A stretch of 64,000 bases of DNA from Kingdonia uniflora (GCA_014058105.1 JACGCM010001166.1:1364001-1428000); one strand, 5' to 3'; counted from the first letter of the stretch, positions 1 to 12,304 are shown. Notes: a model not told the origin generated them from the sequence alone. Program-made: numbers and translations.

Positions 1-1395
1 CTCGTGTATTTGGGTAGTCTAGTCCAAGTCGTTCGGTCTGCCTCTAAATAGTGTGTTTTAAAATTTGTGTTCTTGGGCTATTTTCATACCCAGAAGGGTT
101 GTAGGTATTATCATCCCTAATCCCTCATCTCGTCGCCATTTCATCTCTATGGACACTACTTTCTTCGAACACGCTTAGATCTTTGTGGACGTTGTTCTAT
201 CTCAGGGGGAGTGGTTCCAATTCATTCGTCTTCTTCCTTCAATTTTTATTATCTCCTTATCCTCTTTTAGTTCCACTTTCATTGGCCTTTCCGTCTGAAT
301 CTACAATCTCACCTCCAGGGCCAACCTCCCGACCAGACTACCAAGCATCTCTTATCTCTCCAGATCTACTAGCTTCCACCAATTCACCTTTACCAAGTAT
401 TGAGCCTTCTCTGATCTCTTATGTACAAGTTATTGTTTATGTTAATTTACCAGTTCCTCACTGATGATAGACCTATTGCTATTCTGAAAGAAGTGTAATG
501 CAGGGAAGCGTGATATGTATTCAGAAACAACGGTTTATTCTATCACTGATTATACTTCAGATCATCGTTTGTCTCCTACTTACAAATTTTTCTTAGCTTC
601 TCTCTCCTTGGTTGACATATCACGTACAGTGGTAGATTCGTTAGCCAAGCCCCATTGGAAGGCTGCAATGTTGGAAGAATTACATGCATTAGTGATCAAT
701 AATACTCGGGCATTGGTTCCTTTTCTGCTTTGACGCAGAGCAGTCGGGTGTAAATGAGTGTTTCCAGTTAAAGAAAATCGAGATGAAATAATAAATAGGT
801 ACAAGGCTCGATTATTTGCCAAGGATATGCACAGATACATGGTCTTGATTATCAGAGATGTTTGCTCCTTCGGCCAAGATAAATACGATTCAAGTCATCT
901 TTTCTATTGCTGCGTCGAAGCCGTAGCCCCTTTTTCATATGGATGTGACAAATGCCTTTCTCAGTGGAACACTAAAGCAAGTAATCTATATGTCGCCACC
1001 TCCTGGTTTTCGCTCCTCTTTCGTTTCAAGCTAGTATGTTGGTTGAAGAAGTTTTTATATGGGCTTAAGTTGTCTCCTCGTACTTAGGTTGATACAATTG
1101 ATACCGCAAAATATGATTGACTTTGGATATGTTCCTAGTAGAGCTGGCCACACTTAGATACTTCAACATTCTTATGGGAAGACTGTTGCATTGCTTGTCT
1201 TAAATCCTATCTCAGTACTCGATTTCAGGTGAAGGATTTCGGTCCCTTGCGTTACTTCCTTGGGATTGAAGTTGCTCGTTCTAGTTTCAATATTCTTATC
1301 ACTTTGGGAAAGTACATTCTTGATCTTCTATTTGCTTCAAGATAACTTGCGTGTCGTCCTGCTAAGACTCCTCTTGGATATTGATATGAATTATG
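1..1395 (+). pseudogene. Ty1/copia pol fragment (integrase C-terminus to reverse transcriptase)
   Basis: Conceptual translation, broken by stops and frameshifts, follows the copia polyprotein in order. First is the C-terminal integrase stretch (KCVLKFVFLGYFHTQKG-like, about 45-180). Then comes the start of RT (HWKAAMLEELHAL at about 652-690), the NAFLSGTLKQVIYMSPPPGF region (about 945-1010), the LKKFLYGLK motif (about 1045-1075) and a YFLGIEVARSS-type segment near 1253-1290. It is closely related to the copia copy at 20820-22260. Relative to that copy, about 55 bp around 1201 is missing, and this removes the catalytic YVDD region. The left side continues outside the window. It cannot encode an active enzyme. 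Confidence 0.85.
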
Positions 1396-2400
1396 CTAAG
1401 GACGTTTACCACCTAAGGAGGGGCCCAATATACCGAGTACCAGAAACTACTAAAAGAAGAAACCGAAAAGAGTAAGAATCTATTTTTTGTTGAAGTTTAC
1501 TTTAAGTATTAGAAGGGATATATTTCAGGTTCTTGAGGTCAAGCGAATAAATTCAGAACATTATTAACCTTGTCGAAGTGATAAGAATTGATTTGCTTAT
1601 GTCAATGTAAAGCAATTTGCTTATTACTCGGTGATCTAGATCTATGTTGAAGTCTCCGGTACACGAAGGAGAGGAACAGTTGCAATAAGAGGGCATTGGA
1701 ATACATAGGGATGAAATCATACAGTAAATGGGCACCCGAACTCCTTGCAAGGGGAGAGTCAGATTGTCTAGTTCATTTGTGTGTTTTTTTTTTCTATCTC
1801 TGTGGACACCAGCCATTGTTCTCTTAATACTAGTTTACAACTTGGTTTGAGTCCTAGATTTACTCAACGCATACTCTCTCCCTTTCTGCCATATGTCCTC
1901 TAGGCATCTCTCTAAATTCTGAATTTCTTTTCTTGCTTCATACTTGTTTGTCACATATGTAGGGTTGAACCTATATTATATGCTTTAGGAGCAGAAACCA
2001 TAAATGTTTATTTTATTTTGTGTGAGAGTGAGATCATACCCAAACAAAGAATTGCAAACCGTAAAAAGTGTTCTATGCTTGTTGTACCTCCTGCAGACTG
2101 TTCTTAGATATTTATTTGTTGAAACTTGGGATTCTCTGACCTTGTTTATTCTAGTTTTCTTGCCAATCTCTTCGATTGTTGCAAAAAAGAAGTGTGGTTT
2201 TCTTCTGTTCTTACTTTGTTTATCTACTCATAATGGATGCTTGAAACAATATGAATTGAGGTGATTTGTTCAGATCTTGGTGGATGAATACATAATAAAT
2301 TTCAATTTAAGCTAGCTTGATATTGGTTGATATGTAAGCTATTTACAAAGTATACAAATAAGGATCTATAGAAAGTACAGCTATCACAGCTGTAACGATA
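1396..2400. other. No recognisable gene
   Basis: AT-rich sequence with short open frames only. I found no domain, tRNA, LTR pair or inverted repeat. It lies just beyond the recognisable copia coding region and could include eroded copia sequence. Confidence 0.4.
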
Positions 2401-2829
2401 TTTCACAGTTGGACATGGATAATGACGTGTATTGCTTACACTTGCCTTCAAATTTGGCAACCGGAGATGGAAGAAGGAGAAACGTGTCTTGTGAAGTCTC
2501 TTAGTGAAATATCAGCTTTGAAAAAGAAAATGGATGAACTGCACAAGATAAGTACAGGGATTAGAGCGAAATAGAAAACCATGATCAATATAGCCCGTTG
2601 GGGTGGCGTAGAATGCGCTTTATATAGTGATATTGTGGGGACTAAAGTGAAATTGAAACCATTCAGTAGAGCTCCTGAGATAGCACATGCTTTACAACAA
2701 TCATATGAGGATTATGAGGGGCATGCTGTAACCCTAGAAAATGGACACCCTGTTGGAAACTGGATCAAGGCGTATGTATCCTCTGTGCTGCATGTTGTAA
2801 CTTTAGAAAACACATTTAATAGATTATAG
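2401..2829 (+). pseudogene. Unrecognised coding-like remnant
   Basis: One frame from about 2460 reads as plausible protein (WQPEMEEGETCLVKSLSEI, then a heptad-like KKKMDELHKI). It is interrupted by a stop near 2572 and followed by an 82-residue open frame from 2581 with PEIAHALQQSYEDYEGHAV. I do not recognise the family. The amino-acid composition looks like real coding sequence, so a captured gene fragment or pseudogene is possible, but there is no supporting context. Confidence 0.25.
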
Positions 2830-3859
2830 CATAGGTTTGTTGGTAATATGGGCGCTTAGATCTGGATAGCAAGCACATCAAAGGTTCAAAAATCAGTATA
2901 AAGAATAAACCAGTGTATTGGCAGACACTTATTGAAAAGGGGAAGACCATTGTATAATAGGGTTAATATGGCAGTTAATGAGGTGGACCACTGTATAGAT
3001 GTCTTCAATCCATAGACTGGGGTGGAGCATGAGCAGTGTCTATAAGGTAAGAGCCATATTCTCAATGTGTTGATGCTTCCGTTTTGTAAGTGTGTGTTCT
3101 TACAGGAGAGATATGATGGATACCTTACTGGCGATGTAAGGATATACCTAAGTGTATTGGGTGAAGTCATCTGTAAACAAAAGGTAGTACCTGGAACCTA
3201 AGATTGAGGTAATAGGGGACATTATATATGCGATTGCACAGAGTAAATAGAGAAAAAGTGTTGCGTTCATTTTTATGCTGAGAAGGAAGAAGTGGATTTT
3301 CCAAAAACACATCCCATTCAAAAGGAGATTTTCTCTTACGCCTGGAAGCAGTACTTCACAATTTTTGTGAGGCTTACAAAGATAAAATCTTTGGTAGATG
3401 GATGTCCTAGCCTATTCTTCCATATCTAGTGCAGGCCTGAGGAGTAGACAGAGATAGAGAGATGGAAATTAAAAGAAAAATTAGTATGCTTGGTGGTATG
3501 GCAAGTTCTTATGTACAGCAAGAACATCATTAACATTATTGAGTTGAAAAGAACAAGAACCAAGAAATATTGGAATGCTAGTAGGTACTGTATAGGAGTA
3601 TCATTGCTAGTCATGTAATGAGCGGCCCAGAATCTGTAAACCAGTTCGGATCTACCTGCCGAGAAATTTAGCAAGCACAGTATGAATAGGGTCCGTAGTT
3701 GGATAACGGCGAGGATAGGTAGAAGCAAGGTATATTGGGCAGAGCAGTGCTGGCAAGAAGGTCCACCAAGGATGCTGGACAGGTAGAAGCAAGAAGATCT
3801 GGGGCAAGGCATTTCTTTCTGATGTGTTTCACTTTCTCAATTACAGGAAAAAATTAAAA
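2830..3859. other. No recognisable gene
   Basis: The open frames here, including a 128-residue one on the minus strand (3426-3812), have no recognisable motif. This may be the eroded upstream part of the gypsy element that becomes recognisable at about 3860. Confidence 0.35.
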
Positions 3860-4995
3860 ATTATCATCGAGCTCCATTCAGCCGGGATATCATGACCTTT
3901 GGCTGGAACAATGGCATCCGCACGAGAGAATCGTTTTGGCCGACTATTCGCAAGGATATGAACAATTATAATCGTCCGTGCTGTAATGTGCTGTGTCTGT
4001 CACAAATTAAGGGAATCTCTGTAATGCCAGTCTCTATACTCCTTTCATGATTCGAATAAAGCCCTACTTAGATTTCTCCATGGATTTTGTTAAATAGTTA
4101 CCCAAGAAAACCAAAAGAATGGATTCTGTATTTGTTGTGATGGATCATTTCTCTAGAATGGTTCACTTAATTCCGTCTCAAATGATTGACTATGCTGCAC
4201 ATATCATTCATCTTTATTTTCAGGAAGTTGTTCGTCTTCATGGGACCCCACAGAGTAGTTCGGGAAGGTGTTTGTCTTCATGGAAGCCACAGACAACATT
4301 CGGCTGCGACGCAAACTTTTCAAGTCGCTTTTGACAAACTTTACCCAAGCTTCTTCTATGCACTTAATAGTATTTCTCTGCATTCTTCCCTTAGGAAGAT
4401 AGTTCGACAACGTTGTTAACAGTAGCTTGGGTAATCTATGATGTTAAGTGGGTAGATAACCCAAGACTTTGAGTTTTGATCCCACACAGGCTGAATTTAC
4501 TTTTACCATCTCCATCAAGCGTCCTACAAGGTTTTCTCCATTTCAAATTGTTATTGTTTTTCTCCTACCCCTACAGCTCTTGAGTTAACACCAGTGCTTC
4601 AGTTACTGTCTATACCTCTGCTTCAAAGCTTGCTGCTCGTATCTCTACTATTCATAAAGATGTCAGCTCTCATTTTTAGCAGATCTATACCAACATTGCC
4701 AAGTAAATTCTTTTGCTGAACAACATCAGCGCATACTTACTTTCAGCCTGGAGATCTCGTTTTGGTTTCTCTATAGAAGGATTGACGATTAGGCCCTCAC
4801 CTTAAGCTTCATATGTTCCGCGTCGGTTCTTTCTGAGTTCTTAACTTTAATGATGACAACACTTATGAGTTAGTTTCCTCCTGACTATCTGATAAATAGG
4901 ACCATCTCCATTTCATTGTGACTCCGTGATGGATTGTTTCTTTTGCATGGGCGCCTTCTTTTGACGATCAAGTTGATTCATTTTAGAGACTGATA
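3860..4995 (+). pseudogene. Decayed Ty3/gypsy integrase and downstream region
   Basis: Frames separated by stops match the gypsy integrase order. An SFWPTIRKDMNNY segment (about 3930-3975) corresponds to the zinc-binding FWPKMKKDV region. Then come NASLYTPF and LDFSMDFV (about 4029-4095), RMDSVFVVMDHFSRMVHLIP (core domain with its first catalytic D, 4113-4180) and LYFQEVVRLHG (4210-4245). FQPGDLV-like and NDDNTYELV segments (about 4738-4870) match the C-terminal part. An insertion or duplication near 4232-4290 repeats a GTTGTTCGTCTTCATGG-like stretch and breaks the core. It is non-functional. Confidence 0.75.
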
Positions 4996-5169
4996 TTGTT
5001 CCTACCCCCAAATACATATTCCTACACACATTACAAAGTTTGTTGAAAGGACCACCCCGAACTTAAGATACCTGAATTTAAACAGCCACTTTGATCCTTC
5101 ATTTTGTGAGAGATTTACCTCACCTTTTATGTGGTCAAACTCTTGCAAGAAAAGAGATATGTGACACGT

Positions 5170-5520
5170 GACACATTTCTCAAAGAAGATTCCATCCTCG
5201 TTGCCAATGTTCACCATGAGAAAGAAGAAGCTTCCTTTGTTAGCCCATTTGCAGTTTTGTTTAGCTTACTAGTTTGTCTAGTTGTACTAGACTTGGGAGT
5301 TCTAATATAGAAGGTGTTAGTAGTTATTACAAATATGGGCTTCACCCATAGAATTGTTAATATGTTATGTTATTAAGAAGAGAGTACTCTTTCAAATTGA
5401 GTATAGATGATTTAGGGATTTCAATTTGAACCGCAATTCTCAATTTTAGTTCATTGTGAAAATCCTAACTTAAGCTCCCGCAAGTTATTTTGCATCAATT
5501 CCTCCCACAAGTAGTCTGTC
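5170..5520 (+). repeat. Probable 3' LTR remnant of the gypsy element
   Basis: This lies downstream of the gypsy integrase at the expected place. The stretch 5310-5400 (TTATTACAAATATGGGCTTCACCC, then GTTATGTTATTAAGAAGAGAG) resembles the TATA and transcription-start region of plant gypsy LTRs. No second LTR and no exact borders are visible, so this is inferred from position and resemblance only. Confidence 0.35.
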
Positions 5521-5627
5521 ATGGAGAATTTTTAATTGGTGACGGAGACTTGCAGGTGTAAGTTTTCCATTTTTAAATGGTCTTCGGACTTGCAATACCC
5601 TTTTTTGATTAAGTAACTTAAACTTTT

Positions 5628-6046
5628 TTGCAGCAAAGGAGCTTTCTCTAGAGGTTGAGAGTCTTCAAAATATGCAACGATTGGGACTCTGTTGCAGCAA
5701 CAAGGATAGAAACAATGATAACCAGCAGATAGATTCTCCTAGAAGCACTCGACTTTGATCAAGAAATGTATCTAAAGGCTCATCCAGAAAGAACCAACGT
5801 CTTATGGATTCTGCGTCTTAAACAGATCAAGCAAGAGTTCTATCACCAGATAGTGATCAAAAAATGCTTTCTGTGGTGACAGAAAGTGAGAAAAATAATC
5901 TTCTAAACACCCAGCAGGTAAATTTTTGTAAGATCTGCATCACCTATTAGAAAATTCAGTTTGGCCATATTTTTTAACATTTTAACACTGGTAATATTTA
6001 CTTTTTTTTAGGAGAACTACTGTATGAGGAAGACTTCAAATTCAGG
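5628..6046 (+). pseudogene. Possible exon remnants of an unrecognised gene
   Basis: After a pyrimidine tract ending TTTTTTGCAG (about 5634) there is a coding-like stretch (AKELSLEVESLQNMQRLGL, about 5634-5690) that continues with two stops to about 5910 (VTESEKNNLLNTQQ). A second short piece (6012-6046) sits between TTTTTTTTAG and GTACC, as an exon would. I do not recognise the protein. It may be a dead gene or a captured fragment. Confidence 0.25.
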
Positions 6047-7094
6047 TACCTTTTAATAACATGTATTTGCTGCCATTCTGTGTCAACTTTTCCATATGTT
6101 TGGCATAGTTTTTTTGTTATTTATTGGAGAATATAGCTGCCAGATGCATGTTTCACAACTTTGCTGAATGCCTAGTTGGCCCTGATAATTTTCCCAGTTA
6201 ATGAAAACCCAGGATCTTGTTTTTCAGCACTACATTAGTCAAGTGTAAGCTTTCAATTTGGTACCTCCCTAAAACTAGTTGCTCTTACTAATAACACCGA
6301 GGCAAAACTATCAATTTGGTACAATTTACCAGTCCTTGGAAAAACCAATTTATCTTCCGTCATGTGGATAAGTTGGAAAGGCTGTTCAACCCCCATATAT
6401 AAATATTGATTGTATTCCCCGTATATTGTTCAATACGACAATCAATGTCATGCCGCGAGTTCTTAATACGTCTTCTCTTCTACTGTTCGAGAATTTATAC
6501 ACAAAACAAACTTTTTTTTTTTATTTAGTTATTTTATAAGCATGAAATGGTAAAAGCTCCAAGGGGCAGAAACCAAAGCTACAAAGTTATATAGATACAC
6601 CACAGTGGCTGACGGGGGTTGGAGGAAGAGTGGCTAGCACATGCCCTTCAAATTTACACAATTCACTAATAAGTTTAAAGTCATAACAGAATGTATATCT
6701 CTGTGGGCTCTCCAGGTTAGATTTAAAGACTTCTAAGAAAGCATAAGTGAGAAAGCAGCATTCCGGCAACACTATACACTTGTCTAGTTGAAGATTGTTG
6801 GCTAAATTTATGCCTCTGAGCACTCTTCTCCTTAGCTTCACCTTTTTTCTAATAAAAGCATCCATAAATGGTGGGGGCTAGGTCGGCCCTACCTATTTAT
6901 TTGATAAACAACGAAGTACAAAGGGAGGACTAGAACAATTACAAAGGGAGGTAAGACAACTTGGCCCTTGGAACCCAAAAGAAACCTTAGCTTCATGCAC
7001 ACTACCCTTAATAACACTGTCATGATCTGCAATAATCATAATGATACGAGAGTTCTTCTATATAACATAACTTAGTCTAAATTCCTCATGCCCG
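6047..7094. other. No gene; a poly-T tract at 6507 may head a minus-strand retroposon
   Basis: There is a run of T (about 6507-6520) followed by sequence containing a 92-residue minus-strand frame (6587-6865) without known motifs. A poly-T start on the plus strand is what an A-tailed element inserted on the minus strand would give, but I could not find a target duplication. Confidence 0.25.
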
Positions 7095-7247
7095 TACATA
7101 TTTGGGATCCTGACTATCGAAATCGTAGTCACAAAATTTCATATCAATCCAACAACTCTACCAAATAAAGAGGGTCTCAAAATTGAATAATTTGACGGTA
7201 ACCAGTTTCTAAGAAAAATTGCGGCTCCATATTTGATGTGATTTGAG
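7095..7247. repeat. Repeat copy 1 (paired with 12305-12452)
   Basis: The stretch from GACTATCGAAATCGTAGTC to GATGTGATTTGAG aligns over about 150 bp, with few gaps, to 12305-12452. Both copies contain a short palindromic arm around CGAAA (GACTAT/GTAGTC here, CGTGACTAT/ATAGTCACG at 12310-12336). The hAT element at 7248 inserted at the end of the shared block. The identity of the repeat is unknown. Confidence 0.6.
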
Positions 7248-7952
7248 TAGGCCTGTTTTCGGATCGGATCGGATCAGAAATAGAGAGGGTCGGAATTTTT
7301 TTGATTTTTTTCGGAACTATAAAATCTATTCCAATCCGATCCACATTTTTTTCGGAACTGTAAAAATAAATCCGAATTCGGAATTTCAGAAATTTTGGAA
7401 TTTCGACTATTTCGGAATCAAATTCAAAATAAATTTCGGAATAACACAAAGTTCTCACTTCTTCAAATCAAACCATAATAACAGAGTTCTCACTTCTCCA
7501 AGAATCAAAGATTTAAAATCGAAGCCGGAGGATAACTGAAGCCAGAGAGGAGATTTAACTTTTCTTCTTCGCTGCGAATCAAAATTGAGGCAGTGGAGAT
7601 TTAACTTAAGAGTTGAGGGAGTGGAGGCGGTAGAGATTTAACTTAAGAGTGGAGGGCAGTGGAGAATAGAGAAGAAGAGGCGGTGGAGCCCTAGGTTAAG
7701 AATCTGAAGGTCTAATGTTTTATGTTTCAATTTGAATTATTCATAATTAAATCAGATTAGAGGGATATTCGGAATATTTTTCAGAATAATCGGATCGGAG
7801 GGTATTCGGAATTGCACACAGCTATCCGATTCCGATCCGAATTTTTTCGGAAAAATTCGGAAATCGGATTTTCGGAAATCGGAATTGCAAAATATGGTTC
7901 CAAAATCGGAAATCGGAAAAAATCGGAAGTTCGGACAAAAGTTGCAGCCCTA
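7248..7952. mobile_element. Non-autonomous hAT-type DNA transposon, 705 bp
   Basis: It is flanked by a perfect 8-bp target-site duplication, GATTTGAG at 7240-7247 and 7953-7960. The ends are imperfect inverted repeats, TAGGCCTG on the left and CAGCCCTA on the right. The subterminal regions are dense in short CGGAT/CGGAA motifs in both orientations (7256-7450 and 7780-7935), as in many plant hAT elements, where such motifs act as transposase-binding repeats. There is no transposase reading frame, so it would depend on an autonomous hAT. The internal GA-rich part (7530-7690) has no recognisable origin. Confidence 0.88.
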
Positions 7953-8460
7953 GATTTGAGGCCTTATATTGGTATAAAATTGTTTAGTGATAATGTTGGT
8001 GATGAGGAAATCGTTCCAAAAGAAAGTAATCCCTTAAACATTTCCATGTGCGGACATGGTTTGATGACGCTTCATAAACTAATTTTATAATCGACTTGAT
8101 TTTATGTCTATTAGTGCGAATCTCATGGTTAGTGAAATGTTAACCAAATCAATGTCTTTATTATGACCATATTTATACTTTATATGGTTTTCTTTTTTCT
8201 TGCTAGTATATCAGAAAAGTGAGAGCTACTATATCTAATACCTATAGGGTACTATTGCAGGGTACTCATTCAGTTTAAGATGGTATTGCAAAGAAGGTGA
8301 AGAGGAACAAGCAGAAATATTGTACAGCGTATTATCTTTGGGGACTTTTGAAAGAGTTGCTCTAGAATGGATGGAGGATATCATGTTCAGCACAAGCATG
8401 TGCCCTGTCTTCTTCAATAGATCATCCCAAGTCATCGGTCTCTGTTGGTGATGCCTTTTC
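7953..8460 (+). pseudogene. Fragment of an unrecognised gene, copy 1 (paired with about 26390-26880)
   Basis: The sequence from about 8020 aligns in patches to 26430-26880. The clearest match is 8270-8440, where both copies encode a similar peptide: RWYxxEGEE, then after a frame change QHKHVP and similar. Upstream, the shared AATCTCAyGGTTAGTrAAAT block (8110-8140; 26551-26580) and a T-rich tract ending in TTGCAG/ATGCAG suggest an intron and an exon start. Both copies have stops or shifts, so neither is functional. I do not recognise the family. Confidence 0.45.
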
Positions 8461-9160
8461 TATCTGGTATGTTTGGGTCCTGTATGACTGATATAGTTTG
8501 CTTTTTCTTGCCACAATAGACAAAAAAACTCTGGAGATGCATTTTTCTTTCACTGATAGAACAAAATATGTTTACAAGCAATCCAGTATTCTTTGCTCAT
8601 TAATTAGCCTTTGCTTCATACTTCAGTTACATAGAATCTCTCTGCTCATCATTATATTTCTATGTTTCACTGATTACTGCAAAAGCTCGAATCTCTTGAA
8701 TTTCCCCTTCATCTGTTCTTCGTCTACTCCTTACATCGTTAGAGTCCAGGTTGGTTCTCGCTCATATTCTGACTTCTCCGGGATCCTAGCTCTTTTAGGT
8801 TTTGCTCTTTGGCCATGGCTTAGATGGTTAAAGGCGCCAAACCGGTTTTTTATTTTTGGGAAAGCGGTTGTTTTTCTTATCTGATGAAATATATTTCCCT
8901 TTGCCCAATATAGAAAGTTTTAACTTGATCTATTCTCTAAATACTACTTGAGAACATGATACAATCTAATTTGAACACAAGTTACTAGTATATCCTTCTA
9001 GAGAGAAACCAGAGTTTCTGTCTTTTCTTTTGATTTGAGAACATGACGCAATCTAGATTGAACATAAGTTAATAGTATGGGTTCCCACTCAAAATTCTCC
9101 ATTTCAATTTATCTCCAGATTTAGTTCATCCAGATGTTCTTGCTCCCTCTTTCTCTCTGT
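8461..9160. other. No recognisable gene
   Basis: A 128-residue open frame at 8498-8884 is hydrophobic and low in complexity and shows no family motif. It is probably chance. No repeat borders were seen. Confidence 0.4.
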
Positions 9161-9168
9161 GTGTGTAA

Positions 9169-9614
9169 CTAGGTAACAACGACACGGATACGGGTGTCGG
9201 TGTCGGATACGGGTACGGGGTGTCGGACACGGCGACCCAAAAATATGTAAAAATGGGGACACGGCTGTAAAATTTTTATTTCTTATCTTCTAATATGCTT
9301 ATGTTGGTTACTTAGCCTATCTAACACACTTATGGGTTAATTTACGACTAATAACAAACAAGTCCCAATACTTATGGGTTATATTAACTTATGGGTTAAT
9401 TTACGACTTATAACAAACAAAAAACAATGATACTAGTTAGTATGGCTGAATAACATGCATAAGAATTGAAAACTTTCTAAAAGCTATGTCAAAAAGGTTA
9501 TGATCTAAGCAAGAAGTGTCCGTTGGAGTGTCGTCACGAGTGTCGGTGTGCCCGAGTGTCCGACACGTTTGGACACAGATTTTTTTTAGAATATGGAGTG
9601 TCCATGTTACATAG
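9169..9614. mobile_element. hAT-type MITE, 446 bp
   Basis: A perfect 8-bp target duplication, GTGTGTAA, lies at 9161-9168 and 9615-9622. The ends are inverted repeats: CTAGGTAACAACGACAC on the left, and CTATGTAACATGGACAC when the right end is read on the minus strand. Subterminal copies of GTGTCGG/CCGACAC are frequent (9190-9232; 9515-9575). There is no coding capacity. Related copies lie at 15174-15549 and 17322-17609. Confidence 0.88.
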
Positions 9615-9672
9615 GTGTGTAAATATTCTATATCTCCACTTTTCTTCCATGTCATTGAAGAGTTTGAGACGA

Positions 9673-11548
9673 TGCGTTTCTTCTTCGTCTTATTTTGGTT
9701 TTGGTGAATTGTTCCCCAGCTGGATATTTTAGAAGCACGAGGGGTGTTAGTCAAGGAGACCCATTATCCCCTTTTTTGTTCATTGTTGTGGCTGAGGCCC
9801 TCGATCGGTAGATTAATAGAGCTATTGAGAATGGAGTAATGGAGATTTTAAAGTGGGCAGGAGCATACGTTAGTGATCCACCTTCAATTTGTAGATGACA
9901 CTTTAATTTTCATAGGGGCTTCTCATTCTCAGCTGGGATTTCTTAGAGATCTTCTTTGCTGCTTCGAGGCTGTTTCTGGGCTTAGCATCAATCAGGAAAA
10001 GTAAGATGAGGTGTTGGAGAGTTGCCCGATTTACCTCGGCTGGTAGTACTCTAGGTTGTGGTATGGAGGCATTACCCTCATCTTACTCGGGGCATCTGTT
10101 GGGGCTCAAGTATAATTTGAAGAGTATTTGGGATCTATTTGTGAAAGATTCTCTAAAAGATTGAGTTGGTGGAAGGCTAAGTATTTTTTAAAAAGTGGGA
10201 GGGGGACCCTTTTGAAGATCACTTTCTCTAATCTTCTGATTTATTATCTTTCTTTTTTCATTGCTGAGGAAAGTAAAGAGTTGGAGAGTATCATGAAAAA
10301 CATTATGTGGAATGATTCAGGAGAGGAGTACAAAATCCATCAGGTTAAATGGGATAATGTTTATAGCCCAAAGAATGAAGGAAGGTTAGGTATTAAGAGA
10401 TTGTTTCATATGAATGAGGCTTTGTTGGGCAAGTGGTCATGGAGATTTGGGCGTGAAGAACATGGATTTTGGAGAAGAGCGATTATCTCCAGGTTTGGAG
10501 TGACAAATTTTGGGTGGAATAATAGAGAAGCTATCGAAAGTTACAGGTGTGGTGTTTGGCAGGGATTATGAGCGTTAGAGAGAATTTTGGGAAGGGGGTG
10601 AGGGTTAGGGTTGGGATAGGAAATAAGGTGAGGTTCAGGGTGGGTAGTTGGATTCATCGTTAAAAGAATCGTATCCTTCTTCGTTTACCATTTCTGATAA
10701 TTACGAGTTCACTGTCCAAGATAGCATGACTCTTGAGCATACAAGAGTATCGTGGAACTTAGGTTTCCTTCATGGTTTTAAGGACCATGAGATGGCTATT
10801 GTGTCTTCTTTGTTCAACAAATTGGTTAGGTTCCATCCTCGCCGAGGTGAGGACAATAAGAGAATTTTGATAGATTCTACAAATGGGGTATTTACTATAA
10901 GGTTATTCTACAAATTTTTATTTAAAATTCTTCCTACAACTAGTTGTAGTTTCTCTTAAAGAAAATTTGGCTTCCTTAACAAACCTCTTACTATTGACAA
11001 GTTGCGCAAGCGTAAAGTTTTGGCTATTAGTTTTTGTTCTATGTTTAAAAGGGAAGGGGGATCCTTAAAATCACCTTCTCCTTCACCGTCCTTTCACCCA
11101 GGGCATGTGGATTTACTTGTTTACTGAACTGCGTATCTTGGTCTCATCCTAGAAGTATTAGTGGCTCTTATCAAATTCGAGCTCAACAAACCACTCGGGC
11201 TGGTGAAAAGTTATGTGGCGGTTTCTCCCTTTGCAATCATAAGGACCTTTTGGCTTGAAAGAAATGCTAGGAAATTTGAAGGAAAGGAAAAATCAAGAGA
11301 ATATAGCATTATCATATGTTTAAAGCGTTTGTTTTTTGGTGGAGTAAAGCGGCTACAAATATAACGAGCGGGAGTGTTCTTTGACAACCTTTGGCTAGGT
11401 AGAAGGAAGTTATTGCACGAGGCTCTTAAGTCGGGTTTTTCTTTGTATGTTTAACGAAGTTGCTCCTATTTTCTTGTTGTGATTTTATTTTATTTTTTGC
11501 GTGTAATCCCATCCTTTTTATCAATAATTTTTAAATTAACCAAAAAAA
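9673..11548 (+). mobile_element. 5'-truncated L1-type LINE with 12-bp target duplication
   Basis: A perfect target duplication, AGTTTGAGACGA, lies at 9661-9672 and 11549-11560, and the right copy follows an A-rich tail. The element begins inside the reverse transcriptase (ARGVSQGDPLSPFLFIVVAEALDR at about 9733-9808 in broken frames). It continues with a 147-residue open frame (10128-10571) covering the thumb region, with KRLSWWKAKYL-like, IMWNDSG and GRLGIKRLFHMNEALLGKWSWRF segments. Beyond 10600 the rest of ORF2 and the 3' UTR are broken by stops. Truncation at the 5' end is the usual result of target-primed reverse transcription. It is inactive. Confidence 0.9.
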
Positions 11549-11560
11549 AGTTTGAGACGA

Positions 11561-12300
11561 ATTAAAAGGAAAATCAACGTCCTAAGTTATGATAAAGATT
11601 GTTGGTTTTCGTCTTTTTTCGATCGAATGCAGAGACATTCTTTCCCTGATAAAGAAAACACAAGAATATTTTTGTTTTCGGAGAATTCTTTATCCTTTCC
11701 TTACTTTCACAATCATTAAATATTTCTTTACTGGAAGGGATATATATTTAGTTTGGTCTTGGATGCATCAATTTTCCATGAATCAAAATGAAGTGAAATA
11801 TACTCCAAGGCATGTGGAATTAGTGCTAAAAACTAACCATTAACTGGAGTTGTTTTCTGGCTGAAGGCAGGTTGGCTAGTGCTAAAGGAATCTTGTTAAT
11901 TGATGTATTATAACCATTTAAAACGACCTATAATGAGAATTAAAAGAGTAAAGCTGACTGCCGAATGTACATTTGTATTAGTGGAGTGTTGAATGCAGAG
12001 TCGGGAGAGGGAAAACGTACTTTAATGGATGTAGGTTTACTTGAAAAGGACATAGCTTAATTGGGAATGTTGCAGACACATTTACCACTAGTGCGTCTAC
12101 AAAAGGCTGAAATTATAATACATAAAGAATGAAATTACAACTTGCGGATATATGGTCGAGATTATACCATTCCGATTTGGAGGATTATACCATACGGATA
12201 TAGATTTATATTTGTATGTATGGATATAAGATTGGGTTATTATGTCATACAAATGAGATTACTACAGTGAAACATATGGAGATTATTAAGAAGCTTTCTT
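11561..12300. other. No recognisable gene
   Basis: This is flanking sequence beyond the LINE target duplication. Before insertion it was continuous with 9615-9672. AT-rich, short open frames only. Confidence 0.4.
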
Positions 12301-12304
12301 CGTT

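Noticed and set aside
3426..3812. 128-residue minus-strand open frame
   Set aside because: No recognisable motif, biased toward L/F/S as expected from chance, and next to decayed gypsy sequence.
8498..8884. 128-residue plus-strand open frame
   Set aside because: Hydrophobic, low-complexity composition, no family motif and no gene context; probably chance in AT-rich DNA.
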